A DNA stretch of 64,000 bases, taken from NCBI GenBank assembly GCA_905250885.1, contig CAJNOQ010000181.1:1-64000 (forward strand). The letters run 5' to 3'. The stretch's first letter is position 1; every line of letters starts with the position of its first letter. Shown here piece after piece: positions 37,063 to 48,429 of the stretch. This stretch comes from Didymodactylos carnosus (taxonomy: Eukaryota > Rotifera > Eurotatoria > Philodinida > Philodinidae). A model generated the notes under the pieces. That model had not been told where the DNA came from and searched no databases. It saw only the letters and a program-made list of their open reading frames with translations. Made by a program: the position numbers and the translations under genes.

Positions 37063-39370
37063 CAACTTTTTTTTTATAAAACTTGAACAACCTTTTTGTA
37101 TTAGCTATTTTTATATATAGTAATGTTTGATGGACAACACCCAGTGTTCTCACCAGGATGTGAATAAGACTCATTTTTTTCGTTTTGTTCTTTAAAAGAT
37201 AGTGAAATAAAAAAGATAGCTTCATTTTCGTCAGTATCTGTTGAAATATCTATTTTCATTTCTTACAACTGTAGGGTGAAGTAAAACGATAAAATACATA
37301 ATTTCAAAATACCAGAAACATGATGTTCAATATATGAAAAAATTCATTATTTTATAACTATTAAATGCAGTAAATATAATCTACACTCTAAAAAATAATG
37401 TGCCTTCTACTTACCTGGAAATGTGTCATAAAAGTGACTTAAACGTGTTTTGTAAGTGTCAGCGACGTACCCTAGATTTCAGTAAGGGGTGGGCAAAATC
37501 CTTTTTTGGTCAAAGAAAAAAGTTCTTGTGGAGTATTTTTATTTCTGATTTCAATCAAAATATTTTTTTCTACTTTCAATTAAAGAAGATGAAATTTCTA
37601 AGGAGTATGATCTACCCTTGGCCTAGTGCTGAGTACGTCGCAGGTAAGTGTCTACAACAACAAAAATTAAGATATTTATGAGACACTTCTGGAAGTAAGA
37701 CAGTTTAAAGCTAACTCAAATCCCAGAATATGTGTCTGCTTTAGATAAGCTCGATGAACCCATTTGGATTCATCCATACGAGCTGATTTTTATTATACAT
37801 AACCCTGAACTCCTGAACGCCATAAGAGTTCATTTTGTGAAAAAGTTCTTGAGTTAATAATTGAATTTGGTATCTATTCGCTGCTTACAATTGACTTTTC
37901 ATGGAAGTCTTACTGTAGGAAAAAAAGTGTCTTGTAGTAAGACACATCAAATAAATCGAATTGAAAAAGTCGCATTAAAGTGTCTTACTGGAAGGCACAA
38001 CAGAAAAAAGAAATACCGGCCAAAGAGTGGTTTGAAGTCACTATGTGACGTTTGAGAGATGTATGCATTAAACCATTGCACCACCGAACCTACATATGAC
38101 AGTCGTTCTTACAGTAAGGGGACACCTCCTATATCCTGCTCGGAATATAGCTATATCCCGATCAGGATATGGAAAAAAATTAATATTCCGATCGGGATAT
38201 AAAACACAAAATTTCGTCGTAAAAACGGTTAAGGGAAAAATGACGACGTTTTGGGGAAAAACTGACATCACCATTAGAAAGAGCTGGAAAAATTACATCA
38301 GATTCTGTTGTGTTTGATCAAAAGAGCATCACACACCCAGCAACTATTTTTTCGAACAAAAACCTTTAACAAATTTTAGTCGAATTTATATCCCAATCGG
38401 GAAATAGGCGGTTAATCTTTTATTGACCATAATGGGATATACTCTTGATCTAATCGCTTTATCGACCCTATATCAGTCGTGAAGCCAGTATTTCTGAAGA
38501 TTCCAAGAGAACATAATCATTGCGGCTTTTATACTTATATTATCTGGCACGACAACACCCCTTTCAAACTAATTAGATTTGATGAGAAACATGTTAATGT
38601 GGAAGTAAGAAATTACATTAACCGACAAAAAATTTTTAACCGTAATTGTTCGTTTTTATGTCACCTGTGTATAAATCAAATAGACATAATCAGTAAATAG
38701 ATATAATCAATGAATTATCATCATCATCACCTTCAAAACATACAAATTTTTGATATCCTGATCGGGATATAGATTCTTTTTATATCTCAATCGGGATATC
38801 GAATTATATCCTGATCAGGATAGGACACAGTTCAGGACACAGTCTGATGAAGGAGCTTATGTATGATAAAAATCAGCTCTTATGGACGAATCCAACTGGC
38901 TTCCTCAAGCTTATCTAAAGCAGACTCATATTTTTCTAGGTTTATTTATAAACAAACTCAGTTTTCAATTTTGAGCCCAGTTATTAGATGATGAAGAAAA
39001 TTTCGTTCTACTAGTATATTAGGTGCAATCAATGAGTCTTTATAGTAAAGATCACATCATTATGAGCTGATTAATCCTTTGAATTTTGAAGCCTATGACC
39101 ATGCGTGGCGCAGTAATAGCATCAGATTTCCAAGTTTGTAATGTGGTTTTTTATGAGTCAGAAACACAACATCTTAGCACCATATAAGTTTTTTTATAAA
39201 ACTTGAACAGTCTTTCTATATTAGCTATTTTCATATATACTAACGTTTGACGGACAGATGGGCTGTGATCTCAAACTTGAAGATGAGTATCAACTTAATT
39301 GTTTTTCCGTTAGATTAATCAGTTTTTCAGCGTCATTTTCATCTATGATAATAGAAATTTTTATTTTGTC
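37063..39370 (+). repeat. Diverged direct repeats about 2.1 kb apart
   Basis: The sequence TTTTTTTATAAAACTTGAAC followed by a TATTAGCTATTTT block and a GTTTGATGGACA block near 37068-37135 recurs, diverged, near 39190-39256 in the same orientation. Weaker similarity continues for another 100 bp or so. The foldback element 37728-38933 lies between the copies. This may be a segmental duplication or two copies of a dispersed repeat. Confidence 0.55.
37728..38933. mobile_element. Foldback element containing palindromic 18-mer repeats
   Basis: Inverted arms are at 37728-37806 and 38849-38933, sharing GTCTGCTTTAGATAAGC and GAGCTGATTTTTAT. The interior carries about seven copies of an ATATCCCGATCGGGATAT-like palindrome, at about 38131-38149, 38152-38170, 38182-38200, 38388-38406, 38752-38770, 38781-38799 and 38805-38823. 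No coding capacity. Boundaries are approximate and the family unknown. Confidence 0.65.
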
Positions 39371-39932
39371 TTGTTTGAACGGCTGATTCGTTTCCGTAAG
39401 AGTAGTAGGAGAAGTTTATAGTATCAATATTTGCAGTACTAAAGCTGGTCTTTTATGTGACATGTTCAACGTCGCTCTAAATTCCACGGATGCAGAGAAA
39501 AGTAACATCAGAGTTGCCGCATTAGAAGAGAGGTCGAAGCCTGACACCCCTGAGAAGGCATGTAGAATATGATTTTTGTGCGGGAGACCTGCGAGCTACT
39601 GTGTAATTGTCTTTACTCTACACGATAGAAGTGCTGATAAATTTCAGAGAACAAAAATTTTTCGCTTCGATGATGTACTCGAGCAGCATCTTGTATTTGT
39701 GTGCCGTCGGTCACAAGTGGATGTCTCACCTTAATTACCATCTTGATGTGTACTGATCTCAAAAAGAAATAATATCCCGCCTTGCGGTCACCGTTATCGA
39801 TATAAGGTATTGACAGTGTCAATTTCAATATTTAATATAATTATCCTGCACCTGACAAGTTTCTAATACGGTCAACCGTCTCGTTACTAGTCATTAATCG
39901 CAGCTCTAGCCAGAGAGTTATTCTGATGCATT

Positions 39933-40618
39933 TTATCCATCAGCAAAAGTAATATATTTGTGTATTATTAATATATTAGTTATATAACTATTATTGCTTC
40001 GAATCAGTGCATCAATATCCGTTGTCATTGTATCCAAATCTTGTTTTAAACCAGTATCTTTTTAGCATAAAATTGCTGATATAGAATCTTGTTTTTGTAT
40101 GTTTAGCTTTAAATTCAGTACCATAGCGTTCCGTTTTCTACTCAATGAACAAATCACTTATTAACTTGTTTAGAAATATTAAATTTACAGAACTAGAATT
40201 ATTTAACTATCTAAATACCTATCATAGCATCATCACTGTTTGTGCCTGTAACAAATATGTCTTTCGTTGAATTTTCAATTTGATCAACAATTTGTTTTCT
40301 CATTATTGGACTTGTAAAAAATTCAATATCAGCTAAAGAGATGTTATGAACCAAATAGATGAAGTGAAAACACTTTCCTACTTTATTATAGATAGAAAGT
40401 AAGACTGCAATTACTGTAATCTATTTTGGATCCTTCAAAGAATGAGAGTGAAGTTATATTAACCTAAATTGTAATTATTGAATGCAAACTGCCAAAAATT
40501 GGCTTATCCCTATAATGTATTCGGCTTTTATAATTATCTTATAATTAAATCTTTCTAATTTAAACCCATATCAATAATACCTTTTTCATACAGAACCGAT
40601 GACAATCCTATGCACCAG
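39933..40618 (-). CDS. Unrecognised gene 3' end or remnant
   Basis: Two exons with good GT-AG junctions keep frame: 40219-40332 and 39933-40057, ending in TAA. They read ADIEFFTSPIMRKQIVDQ, then DTGLKQDLDTMTTDIDAL further on. A third, 40581-40618 (WCIGLSSVLYEK), is phase-compatible upstream. Codon use looks like real coding sequence. No upstream exons could be joined with confidence, and a poly-T run precedes the third exon. I do not recognise the protein. It may be the 3' end of a small gene or a decaying copy. Confidence 0.4.
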
Positions 40619-41355
40619 CTAAAAAAAAAGTTGAAGGCAATCGTTGGCACACTTCTGCTTTTCATCATCCTTAAAATTATACGCATCAACAGCCACTTAT
40701 TAAACATGACAATCGATTAAAGTACATATAGAGTTTACTGATCGATAGATTATATCATCATTCTCAAATATAAATTGTAATTATCAATATCCGACTGGAA
40801 GAACAAATCCACCATCATTGTCTTAGAAGTCAAGATTAGACATGAGCATCGATGTGGTCAATGATGTGAGAAAAGCGATTTATTTTTTTGACAGTACATC
40901 GAGTTCAACAGTGCCTGTGATCACAGAATAAATAAAGAGTACGTTTATCGCACTACCAACATTACAAGATGTTACCAACAATCATATTAAACTAGGGAAA
41001 AGACAACTACAAATACTGCGTGTAAATCCTAATGGATTTACAAAATTCTGATCTTTTTCAAACTATAATGATCACTTTTTGCAAGCAAATTCTAAAGGAA
41101 TTAGTGTAGAAACTTATAATTAATATTTATAACAACCGACGCTCTGGTACTAAAATTAATGAAATATGATTACATTTCGTTGTAAACTGTCTCCTTCTAA
41201 GATAATCCAAAAAAAGCATTGATCCCTGTTAAGAATTATAGAGTATGTGTATAAATACGTTTTAAACTTGTGCATAAAATGCATAAAAGTTGTCTGTAGA
41301 CCTATGAATATAATATTTTTAGTCATTAAAACAATAATCAACAACAATAGCCATT

Positions 41356-43044
41356 TTAATTGTAAGTTCTTTGACGTGCTTGTTCATTACGTTTCATTTC
41401 ATTCGTAATTGCCGTAAAATCATGTACAAATAAATAAACCTAAAAAAAATTCCATTATATTAAGATAAAAAATTCTACTTTATTTTATGATTTGAATACT
41501 TACTTTCTTCAATTCTTCTTCCACTCGTTTAATCGGATTCTCAATAGCATCAACATCTTCTTCTTTTTCAACTTTTTGTTGTCGAAGTACTAATTGATGT
41601 AAGTTTCGTACAGCTCTAGAACAAATGAGAAAATTTATTTTAAATTGTTATTTTATGCAGAGAACATTATATTTTACAAAATAATATTTCCTAATTGAAG
41701 TGTTTTTTCAGCTGATGTTGTTTGTATAAAATTCCATTCATTTTCAGCACGATTTGCTTCAATTTGTGCACGTTCTAATTCGTGTTGTAAGTCACCAATT
41801 CGATTATTTAATGTTAATATTTGATTATTTTTACTCTAAAATCACATAAATTATACCTTATGATTTATAACAATTTTTTTTTATATCTACCTGTACAAAT
41901 GTTTCTCGTTTTCTTCGTAAATCTTCCAGCTGTTCTTCGCGTTGATTTTGAATTTCTAATAATGACTAAATACAAATGATAGTATGTTTTAGAAAAACTA
42001 TAGAGAATTAAGCGTTGTTATCTCACTTCTTTGTTCGTTTTTAATGTTGTATATCGATCGATAAGTTCACGAACTTCTTGAAATTCATCAGCTGTTTCGA
42101 CAACCTAACCGTATAAAATGAAATGGAAAGATTAACGTATTATATTAGTTAAATAAATGTTAAACAAACTTTTTCAAGATATTTATTTTGATTTGTATAT
42201 TTGGCCACTCTTGCTAATAGATCTTCTCGTTTTTGTTTTAAATCATCAATTTCTGCTTGTAATTTTTCAATATCTTTGTCTTTTATTTGTCCCAATTCAC
42301 GCTCATCTTGTGCACGTTTTAATGCACGCATTCGTTTTGAATCTAATTCCTAAATTTAAAATATCCTACATCTAGTTTATTTAATGCATTAAAAAAATGA
42401 TGCTATATTATCATACATTGATATATTTTTCAAAATTTGCTAAACTTTCACGAAGACTGTGTTCTTTTGTATTCAATTTTTCTCGACGTAATTTTAAACT
42501 TTGCATTTTTAATTTAAATTCCTGAAAGGTTAAATTCATGTTGATAGTAATCTACAAGTTTTACAGATTAATTTACTTCTTTTTGATTTGCTAATAATTG
42601 TTCGGCTTCCGTAACTTCACGCTGTTTTTCCAACAGACGACTAGTAGATGACAGATGTTCATGATCTCGTTCTGGTGGTGCACTAAAAACAAAAATGAGT
42701 ATATTTATTTGTTTTTCCTAGAAAATGAAAAACCCGAGCTTTACATCCAATATTCAATAAACAGAATTTATTCAATTGAGAAATTCTTTTAGTCTTCGGA
42801 GTGGACACAAATCATATGTCAAAGCAACATTTACAGTAAGTGAAATGAAATACAAAGAAAAGTAGACGAGAGTTTGATGTCATATTTGTGTCTCACTCCT
42901 TGAATATTCGTAGTTGTAATAAAACACACATATGCACTTGAATCTTTACTTTAATTACATTCAAAAAATAAATGAAATCAATTTTTCTCACATGGCTAGT
43001 TCTTTGCTTAACGAAGTACGAAAATAATCTTCCATAAATGCCAT
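41356..43044 (-). CDS. CCDC42: CCDC42/CFAP73-like axonemal coiled-coil protein
   Basis: Member of the CCDC42/CCDC42B (CFAP73, Chlamydomonas MIA2) family with a DUF4200 coiled coil; these act in sperm-tail formation or the modifier-of-inner-arms complex of motile cilia. Nine exons give 316 aa, the length of human CCDC42: 42992-43044, 42577-42682, 42417-42521, 42170-42349, 42027-42104, 41891-41965, 41678-41835, 41504-41615, 41356-41439. Near-continuous coiled coil. Family blocks are SSTSRLLEKQREV, FEKYIN, KRMRALKRAQDERELG, QNKYLEKVVE and AEKTLQLGNI. The start MAFMEDYFR is in an exon preceded by an acceptor, so a 5' UTR intron is likely. Whether the orthologue is CCDC42 or CFAP73 is not decided by eye; the length favours CCDC42. 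Confidence 0.9.
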
Positions 43045-43448
43045 TTCTATCTAAAAAAAGAAGAAGCTAATGAATCTCAACAAAACATATCAATCAAGCA
43101 AATTCAAACTACTATGCATTAATTCATATTAAATTATTATCTGATCAATTTATTAATAGAGAAAGAAAAATATCAAATCCACTAATGAAAGAACAACACG
43201 TAAAAAAATCATTATATATAATATAAAAACAACGAGTGTAATGACTACAATTGCTATGTAAATCACAATTCCAAAAGGACTGTAGTCACACACAAAATGA
43301 AAAGTTTTCGTATACAAATAGAAAAATAATCTAGAAAGTTTTTCACTGTTATTAATTAAATAAGATAGTATATTTTTAAATCACTGTTATAAGAGACTAT
43401 CCATATTTGACGAACTTTTATTGCGATTAATACTGCACTATAAATTCT

Positions 43449-44636
43449 TCAGTCATCCATATTTTGTCTTGGTCTTTGTTGTTGAAACGCACAACACAAA
43501 CAATTTACATTACTAACATCTGTTGGTGCACAAATACATGCTGTATTACCACACTAAATAAATGAATATGTATATATATATATATGTAAACTAAATCATC
43601 TGTATTATCAAGAGAAATAGATATCTCACTTCACAACATTGACCGGTACAACAGGCTTCACACGTAATTATATCGGCAAAATCGACTTTTCCACGTTTTG
43701 GACAGCACGCATCAAGACATGATTCAACCGATGTTGTATTACAACAATTACATGTTTCAGCACATGCCAAGCAGCATTCTCCACATGCGCAACAATTTTC
43801 ATCACAAGCGCAACAATTTTGCGTTAGACCACGAAACTAAATAAATAAAAACTTATGTATATGTACATATATATTATCTCTAACATTTTATCAACCGTTG
43901 CATTTTTTTTTCATTTCTTACTATAAAAATTTCTCGGATAACAAGTATTAGAATGAGAACAAAAATCAAACAACATAGAACAATGACAAAAATGTATGGG
44001 ACATCAAGTGCCAGGTTTGTTGTCAAAGCTGCTTGTGACAAGAAGGGCGTTACCTAAAAAAACGAAAAAAGTGAGCTTAATGGAAAGTAATTCACGATAG
44101 AATAAGTTGTAAGTTTTAGGACAGAATTACGAAAAGTAGTTGAGCTCTCTACCATTCGATTGAGTATTGACGATGACTTTTTTATACGACTAATAATGTG
44201 GGCAAATTCTGAATTATTTTCACGAATAAAGCATCGGTTCTTTTTTTGGCTGAGTTAAAATCTTCTCATTTTACTATTGACTTTGTATTTTATAAAAGCA
44301 TATACAGCTTTTTCTGATTGTCTGCTACGAGAAAGCTTTTTTGGAAAAATTCATAATTGCTTTATGGTATCGTGAAGTCTCAAAGGAACATTCCATTGAA
44401 AGCTTTAAGTAAAAGACTTTTACAAACAGTTAGAGAACGACGAATACAAATATTTGGCGACTTAAAACTAAATCAAAGATAAATTGCATATTATCTAATA
44501 TCTATCTTAATAATTAACATACCGGAGCACTCATCACTCGTTGACATGATAAGTTTATTCCACCATGGCAGCACCTCCAACTTTCTTCTGCCTCATTTGT
44601 ATTGGTTAATACTCTTGATGGTAGTGTTTCATCTGT
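43449..44636 (-). CDS. Cysteine-rich single-pass membrane protein (5' end open)
   Basis: Four exons keep frame for 185 aa: 44523-44636, 43922-44053, 43630-43836, 43449-43553. A short first part with three Cys (WRCCHGG, LSC) precedes one strongly hydrophobic segment of about 20 residues (PYIFVIVLCCLIFVLILILV). The rest is extremely cysteine-rich: about 26 Cys in 100 residues in a CC/CxC pattern (NCCACDENCCACGECC, then CNCC, DACC, EACC, QCCEC). The pattern resembles palmoylated or metal-binding Cys clusters of membrane-anchored proteins. Orientation and function are not known, and no family is recognised. The first listed exon begins at an acceptor, so an initiating exon (perhaps a signal peptide) lies in the 265 bp before RSPH1 and was not resolved. 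Confidence 0.75.
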
Positions 44637-44901
44637 CTATGCATTTTTGATAAACTTATGCACTTTAGTACACAGATATTCATCGGCGTCGACAACATTT
44701 CTACTTTGTAGGTGAAGTGTTATAGAAGAAGAGTTTTGGTTGTAAATGTTGAGGCTGAAACTACAGTAACTGCAGTTTCCACGGAGTGAGGACTTAGTAA
44801 TGGAATTTTGAGTAATAAGAGTAACCGTGTTGCTTAAACAGGTAGCCCATTTTGAGACAGAGGTTAAAACGAAACCAGTAATACATATCTAAATATTTCA
44901 A
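44637..44901. promoter_or_regulatory. Short divergent intergenic region (bidirectional promoter)
   Basis: Only 265 bp separate the first recognised exon of the Cys-rich membrane protein (-) and the RSPH1 ATG (+). Both promoters, or one shared promoter, must lie here together with the missing 5' exon of the minus-strand gene. A CTGTAGTTTCAGC-like block near 44755-44773 is a weak inverted pair; no RFX X-box was identified with confidence. Confidence 0.4.
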
Positions 44902-47900
44902 ATGGCGGATGATGATGAAGAAGTGGGCGAAGAAGAAAACACAAATAATCTAGGGGTAAGCCTTGTATCTACAGTTTTTTTGGAGAAGATATTTGTAAGT
45001 GTTTTTGGTGTTTTTTGTTGTGTTGTAGTCCTATGAAGGGGAAAGAAATGAAAAAAATGAACGTCACGGTTTTGGTAAAGCGAAACTTCCAAATGGAGAT
45101 ACGTACGAAGGACAGTATCAAAATGGGAAACGCCATGGAAGCGGTACCTATCGGTACGAGAGGAGAGGTCCTGTTATGTTTGAATATCACTTAAAATACA
45201 TTCACTTTGAATTTATAGATTTAATAATGGAGCCCGATACATTGGAGATTATGTAAGAAATAAAAGGTGGGTAATTTAAATTTGCTTTGAATTGGCAATG
45301 GACATCAAAGTTTAATTATATTTTTTAGACACGGAAAAGGCACATTCATTTATCCAGATGGTTCAAAATATGAAGGTAAGTTAGAAAATGCTAATTTACT
45401 TTTGATAGTATTTTCCAAATAGAAATAATAAAGCAACAGCAGTAGATTTGAAAGTTTTCATTTTCGATGTTTCCATCTTTGCTAGGTCACTATTAAAGAT
45501 TAGTACATTAAGTAATAGAACAAATAAATTAGAAACCAGAATGTATACATAGTCACTGATTTCGATCAGTATCCATCTAACGGCTGCGATCCTCGAGTCG
45601 ATGCCAAAATACAAATCTAGCCACATGACTTCCTCCGATGAAGATACGAAAGATAAGAGTGATGAGGCAAATTTTGAAGTGATTTGGACTTTTAATTAAA
45701 GTATCAACGGTAATAAAATAGTACAACGCAGTCAGTGTCAATGATTGTATATCCATAGAGGTTACTCAAAACTTTTCATTCCTAGTTGATCAGGATTAGA
45801 CGGAAACCTCTCTTATTTCCTCATTTAAACATGTACATAATGACATCAATTAAATTTGCTTTTCTCGTAGACACTTTCTGTTTCAAAGAGTCGCCTGTAT
45901 CCTTTTTTTCAGATTTGTTTGTTTCATTATTTATTGTATTACTTCTTAATACTAAATAGAAATTGAAATATCGAAAATAAAATTTTTTAGATCTGTCACT
46001 GTCACCCTGTTATATTTGTAGGCGCTATTAGCCATTCGAAAAACTAGTGAATACTATTTTCTGATGTCTATTTTTAGGGGAATGGAATGAAAATGTTCGT
46101 GAGGGATACGGTAAATATTCGTATCCAAACAATGATACATACGAAGGTAAGAGACTTTTTCTTAGAAAATAACGAAGTAACAAATGGAATTACTCTTAGG
46201 TGAATGGAAAAATCATCAAAGGTCGGGAAAAGGAACATACACATATGCTGCAACAAGTATGTTGACTTTGCTTTTTATAATTTAATAAGTGATCAACAAT
46301 TTCTTATTTTGTTTACAGAAGCTCAATATACTGGCACATGGAATAACGGAAAACGTCAAGGAAATGGTGAAATGAAATTTGGTTTATACAAATTTGTTGG
46401 AAAATTTTATGAAAACTATGTAATAGCAGTAAAATGAGAAACTTTGTTTCATAAAATCAAACCAAAATTTCTTTTAGCCACGCGGAAAAGGAAAATTTGT
46501 ATTTAAAAATAATTCACAACAAAATGGAGAGTAAGGTTTCAGGAAGTCAATATATATTTTTTTAAATAAAACTTTTTTGTTTATGTTTTAGATATCATGT
46601 GACTTCAAACGTGTGTATTTTTGTACGAGTTCATCTGGTGAACATAGTAAAATTTTACTTCTAATATAGGCTCCTGAGGATGATACAGATGCACCACCTC
46701 AAATACAATATCGTTGGATAGCCAGAGATGTGAAACCTGTCGAAAATGCACAAGCAAACGTTGATGATGAAGAAGAAGCTGATTTAGACAAAACTCAAGG
46801 TTCGTAATCGTTTTTTACGAATGTTGTTCATCATTTAAAAGTCATAATTCATTTTACAGAATTTATTAGATAAATATAGATGCAAACGACTAAAGGCTCA
46901 AGAAGGTAGCGGCAGCAGAACTTCACTTTCGAAATTTCTTATTATTTTATACATTCTGTTTGTAATGTCTTTTATTCTATGTCTTTACTAAATTAGTTCA
47001 TTGCATTCATTTTAGAACAAGATACTCTTCAAAAACAAGATGAAACTCCAGGTATGATATCAAATGTCCTTTTTGGGTGAACAGTGTAATAAGATTTTAT
47101 CGTTTCTTAATAGAGGCAAATAATTCTAATACAAATTTAAATGGTGATGCAGAATTATCTGACGGCAATGAAGATAGTGAAGTTAACCGACAATTTACCG
47201 ATGGTAAATGAATTTGAAATTTTGTAACAGGAATAGGCTGTAGTATTAAGATTTTTATTAAATATGAGTTTTCATTCAACACTACCATGTGTTGTTATAA
47301 ATTATCGTCTTAGTACCCAATTGTGTCATAACTATATTGAGTGAGACAATAGTGTAGATTGCATAATACAGCTTGTCCAAACGTAACGCAGTAACATTTT
47401 TGACCTAGTATTTTCAAGTTTTCTCCAAAAATAGAAGTCATAGCAAGTTCGTTCTTGCGTCATTCGATGTAGCTCATCAAGTCCTACTTATTTAGAAAGA
47501 ATGAAGTTGTTGGATCTAATTCTTGAGGAGCTAAAGAGATTCTACGAAGCGTAACGCAGTGACAAAAAAAGACCCCTAAACACCAACCAATGATCATAAA
47601 ACGAAGATTTTCTCGCTCATTACTGTAGCAACAAGAAACTTCCAAGAGAAGTTTTTATAGCTCTTTCAACCAGCCACCTGATGGTAAAAAAATTTTCTGA
47701 TTACTCTTTTTCTTGAGTTATAAAATGTCAAAGAAAAACGTAACGCAGTGACACAGTTTTTTGTACATCTCTTTTGGGGCACTTAGCACATGCGAAAAAT
47801 TTTCATATTAATAGGACTTTGAGTTTTCATCCATTATACTCAGTCTACACAAGAATTAGGCTCCTACAGCTTCTCAGGAGACCGGAAATTGTACAGAAAG

Positions 47901-48429
47901 TTGGAAACTGTACAAATATGTACAGCTGATTTAAAGACCCTAACCACAAATGTTAATAAGCCATTTTGTAGAAAATTAAATTCTGCATCTAAGAACACGT
48001 CACTCAACTTTCTTTCGAACAATTTCTCGGTTAGGAAATTCAAAATACAGTTTTTGGAAATCTCAAAATCCGATTTATGGAATCAAAATCCAACATTTAC
48101 GAAAAAAAATTTTAGATTCGCGATCAGCGTCGAAAACTGCATCTATTCATGTATTCAGATCTATCGAGTTCGAAAATTGTTTTTCAAAATACTTAATCAG
48201 CGCAGTCACGCGTTACGTGGACAAGCTGAATAGTATGTAATCGTTAAAGATAAGAAAAGCGAATGCCTATCTTGAGTCCAAGATGATTATTACGAAACTG
48301 CGTGTTCTAATATTGAGATATTCAAAAGTATATGAAAAAAATTTGTAACTTACTATTGACCCCTTTACTCAAATAATTTTGAACTTTCTAGATATCGATG
48401 GTGAACAACAATTTAATGAAGAAACATGA
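44902..48429 (+). CDS. RSPH1: Radial spoke head 1 (RSPH1), MORN-repeat protein
   Basis: Radial-spoke head component of motile 9+2 cilia. Thirteen exons give 288 aa: 44902-44955, 45029-45153, 45219-45266, 45329-45375, 46078-46146, 46200-46256, 46319-46419, 46478-46530, 46592-46610, 46670-46799, 47016-47051, 47114-47203, 48392-48429. An acidic N-terminus ([16 protein letters not shown]) precedes about six MORN repeats (about 18-165), including [39 protein letters not shown] and [10 protein letters not shown], nearly superimposable on human RSPH1. The tail is acidic Asp/Glu-rich. The 19-nt exon at 46592 is the weakest junction. The last intron (47204-48391) is enlarged by an inserted transposon. 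Human RSPH1 is 309 aa, so the tail is slightly shorter. Confidence 0.93.
47369..48228. mobile_element. Non-autonomous transposon in the last RSPH1 intron
   Basis: 860 bp, starting CAGCTTGTCCAAACGTAACG and ending CGTTACGTGGACAAGCTG, flanked by AATA on both sides (47365-47368 and 48229-48232). The subterminal motif CGTAACGCAGTGAC occurs again at about 47549 and 47738, a likely transposase-binding repeat. There is no transposase frame; a 114-codon frame near the right end (47889-48233) lacks recognised motifs. It accounts for most of the intron's length. A 4-bp duplication containing TA leaves the superfamily open. Confidence 0.8.

Larger units (their letters stand above)
33719..39932. other. 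Gene-poor, repeat-bearing interval
   Basis: No gene supported; one or more 5' exons of the coiled-coil gene may hide here. Contents: a CT-rich microsatellite near 34050-34082, an (AC)n tract near 36200-36217, a pair of diverged direct repeats (about 37063-37270 and 39185-39370), and a foldback with palindromic motifs between them (37728-38933). Confidence 0.5.

Noticed and set aside
38131-38823. Regularly recurring short palindromes considered as a CRISPR array
   Set aside because: Spacing is irregular, copies diverge, there are no cas genes, and the context is an animal genome; it is part of a foldback element.
46859-46920. Possible extra RSPH1 exon after an acceptor near 46858
   Set aside because: It would bring an in-frame stop within a few codons; the exon at 47016-47051 keeps frame and matches the acidic tail.
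47889-48233. 114-codon frame in the RSPH1 intron
   Set aside because: It lies within a non-autonomous transposon and shows no transposase motif.
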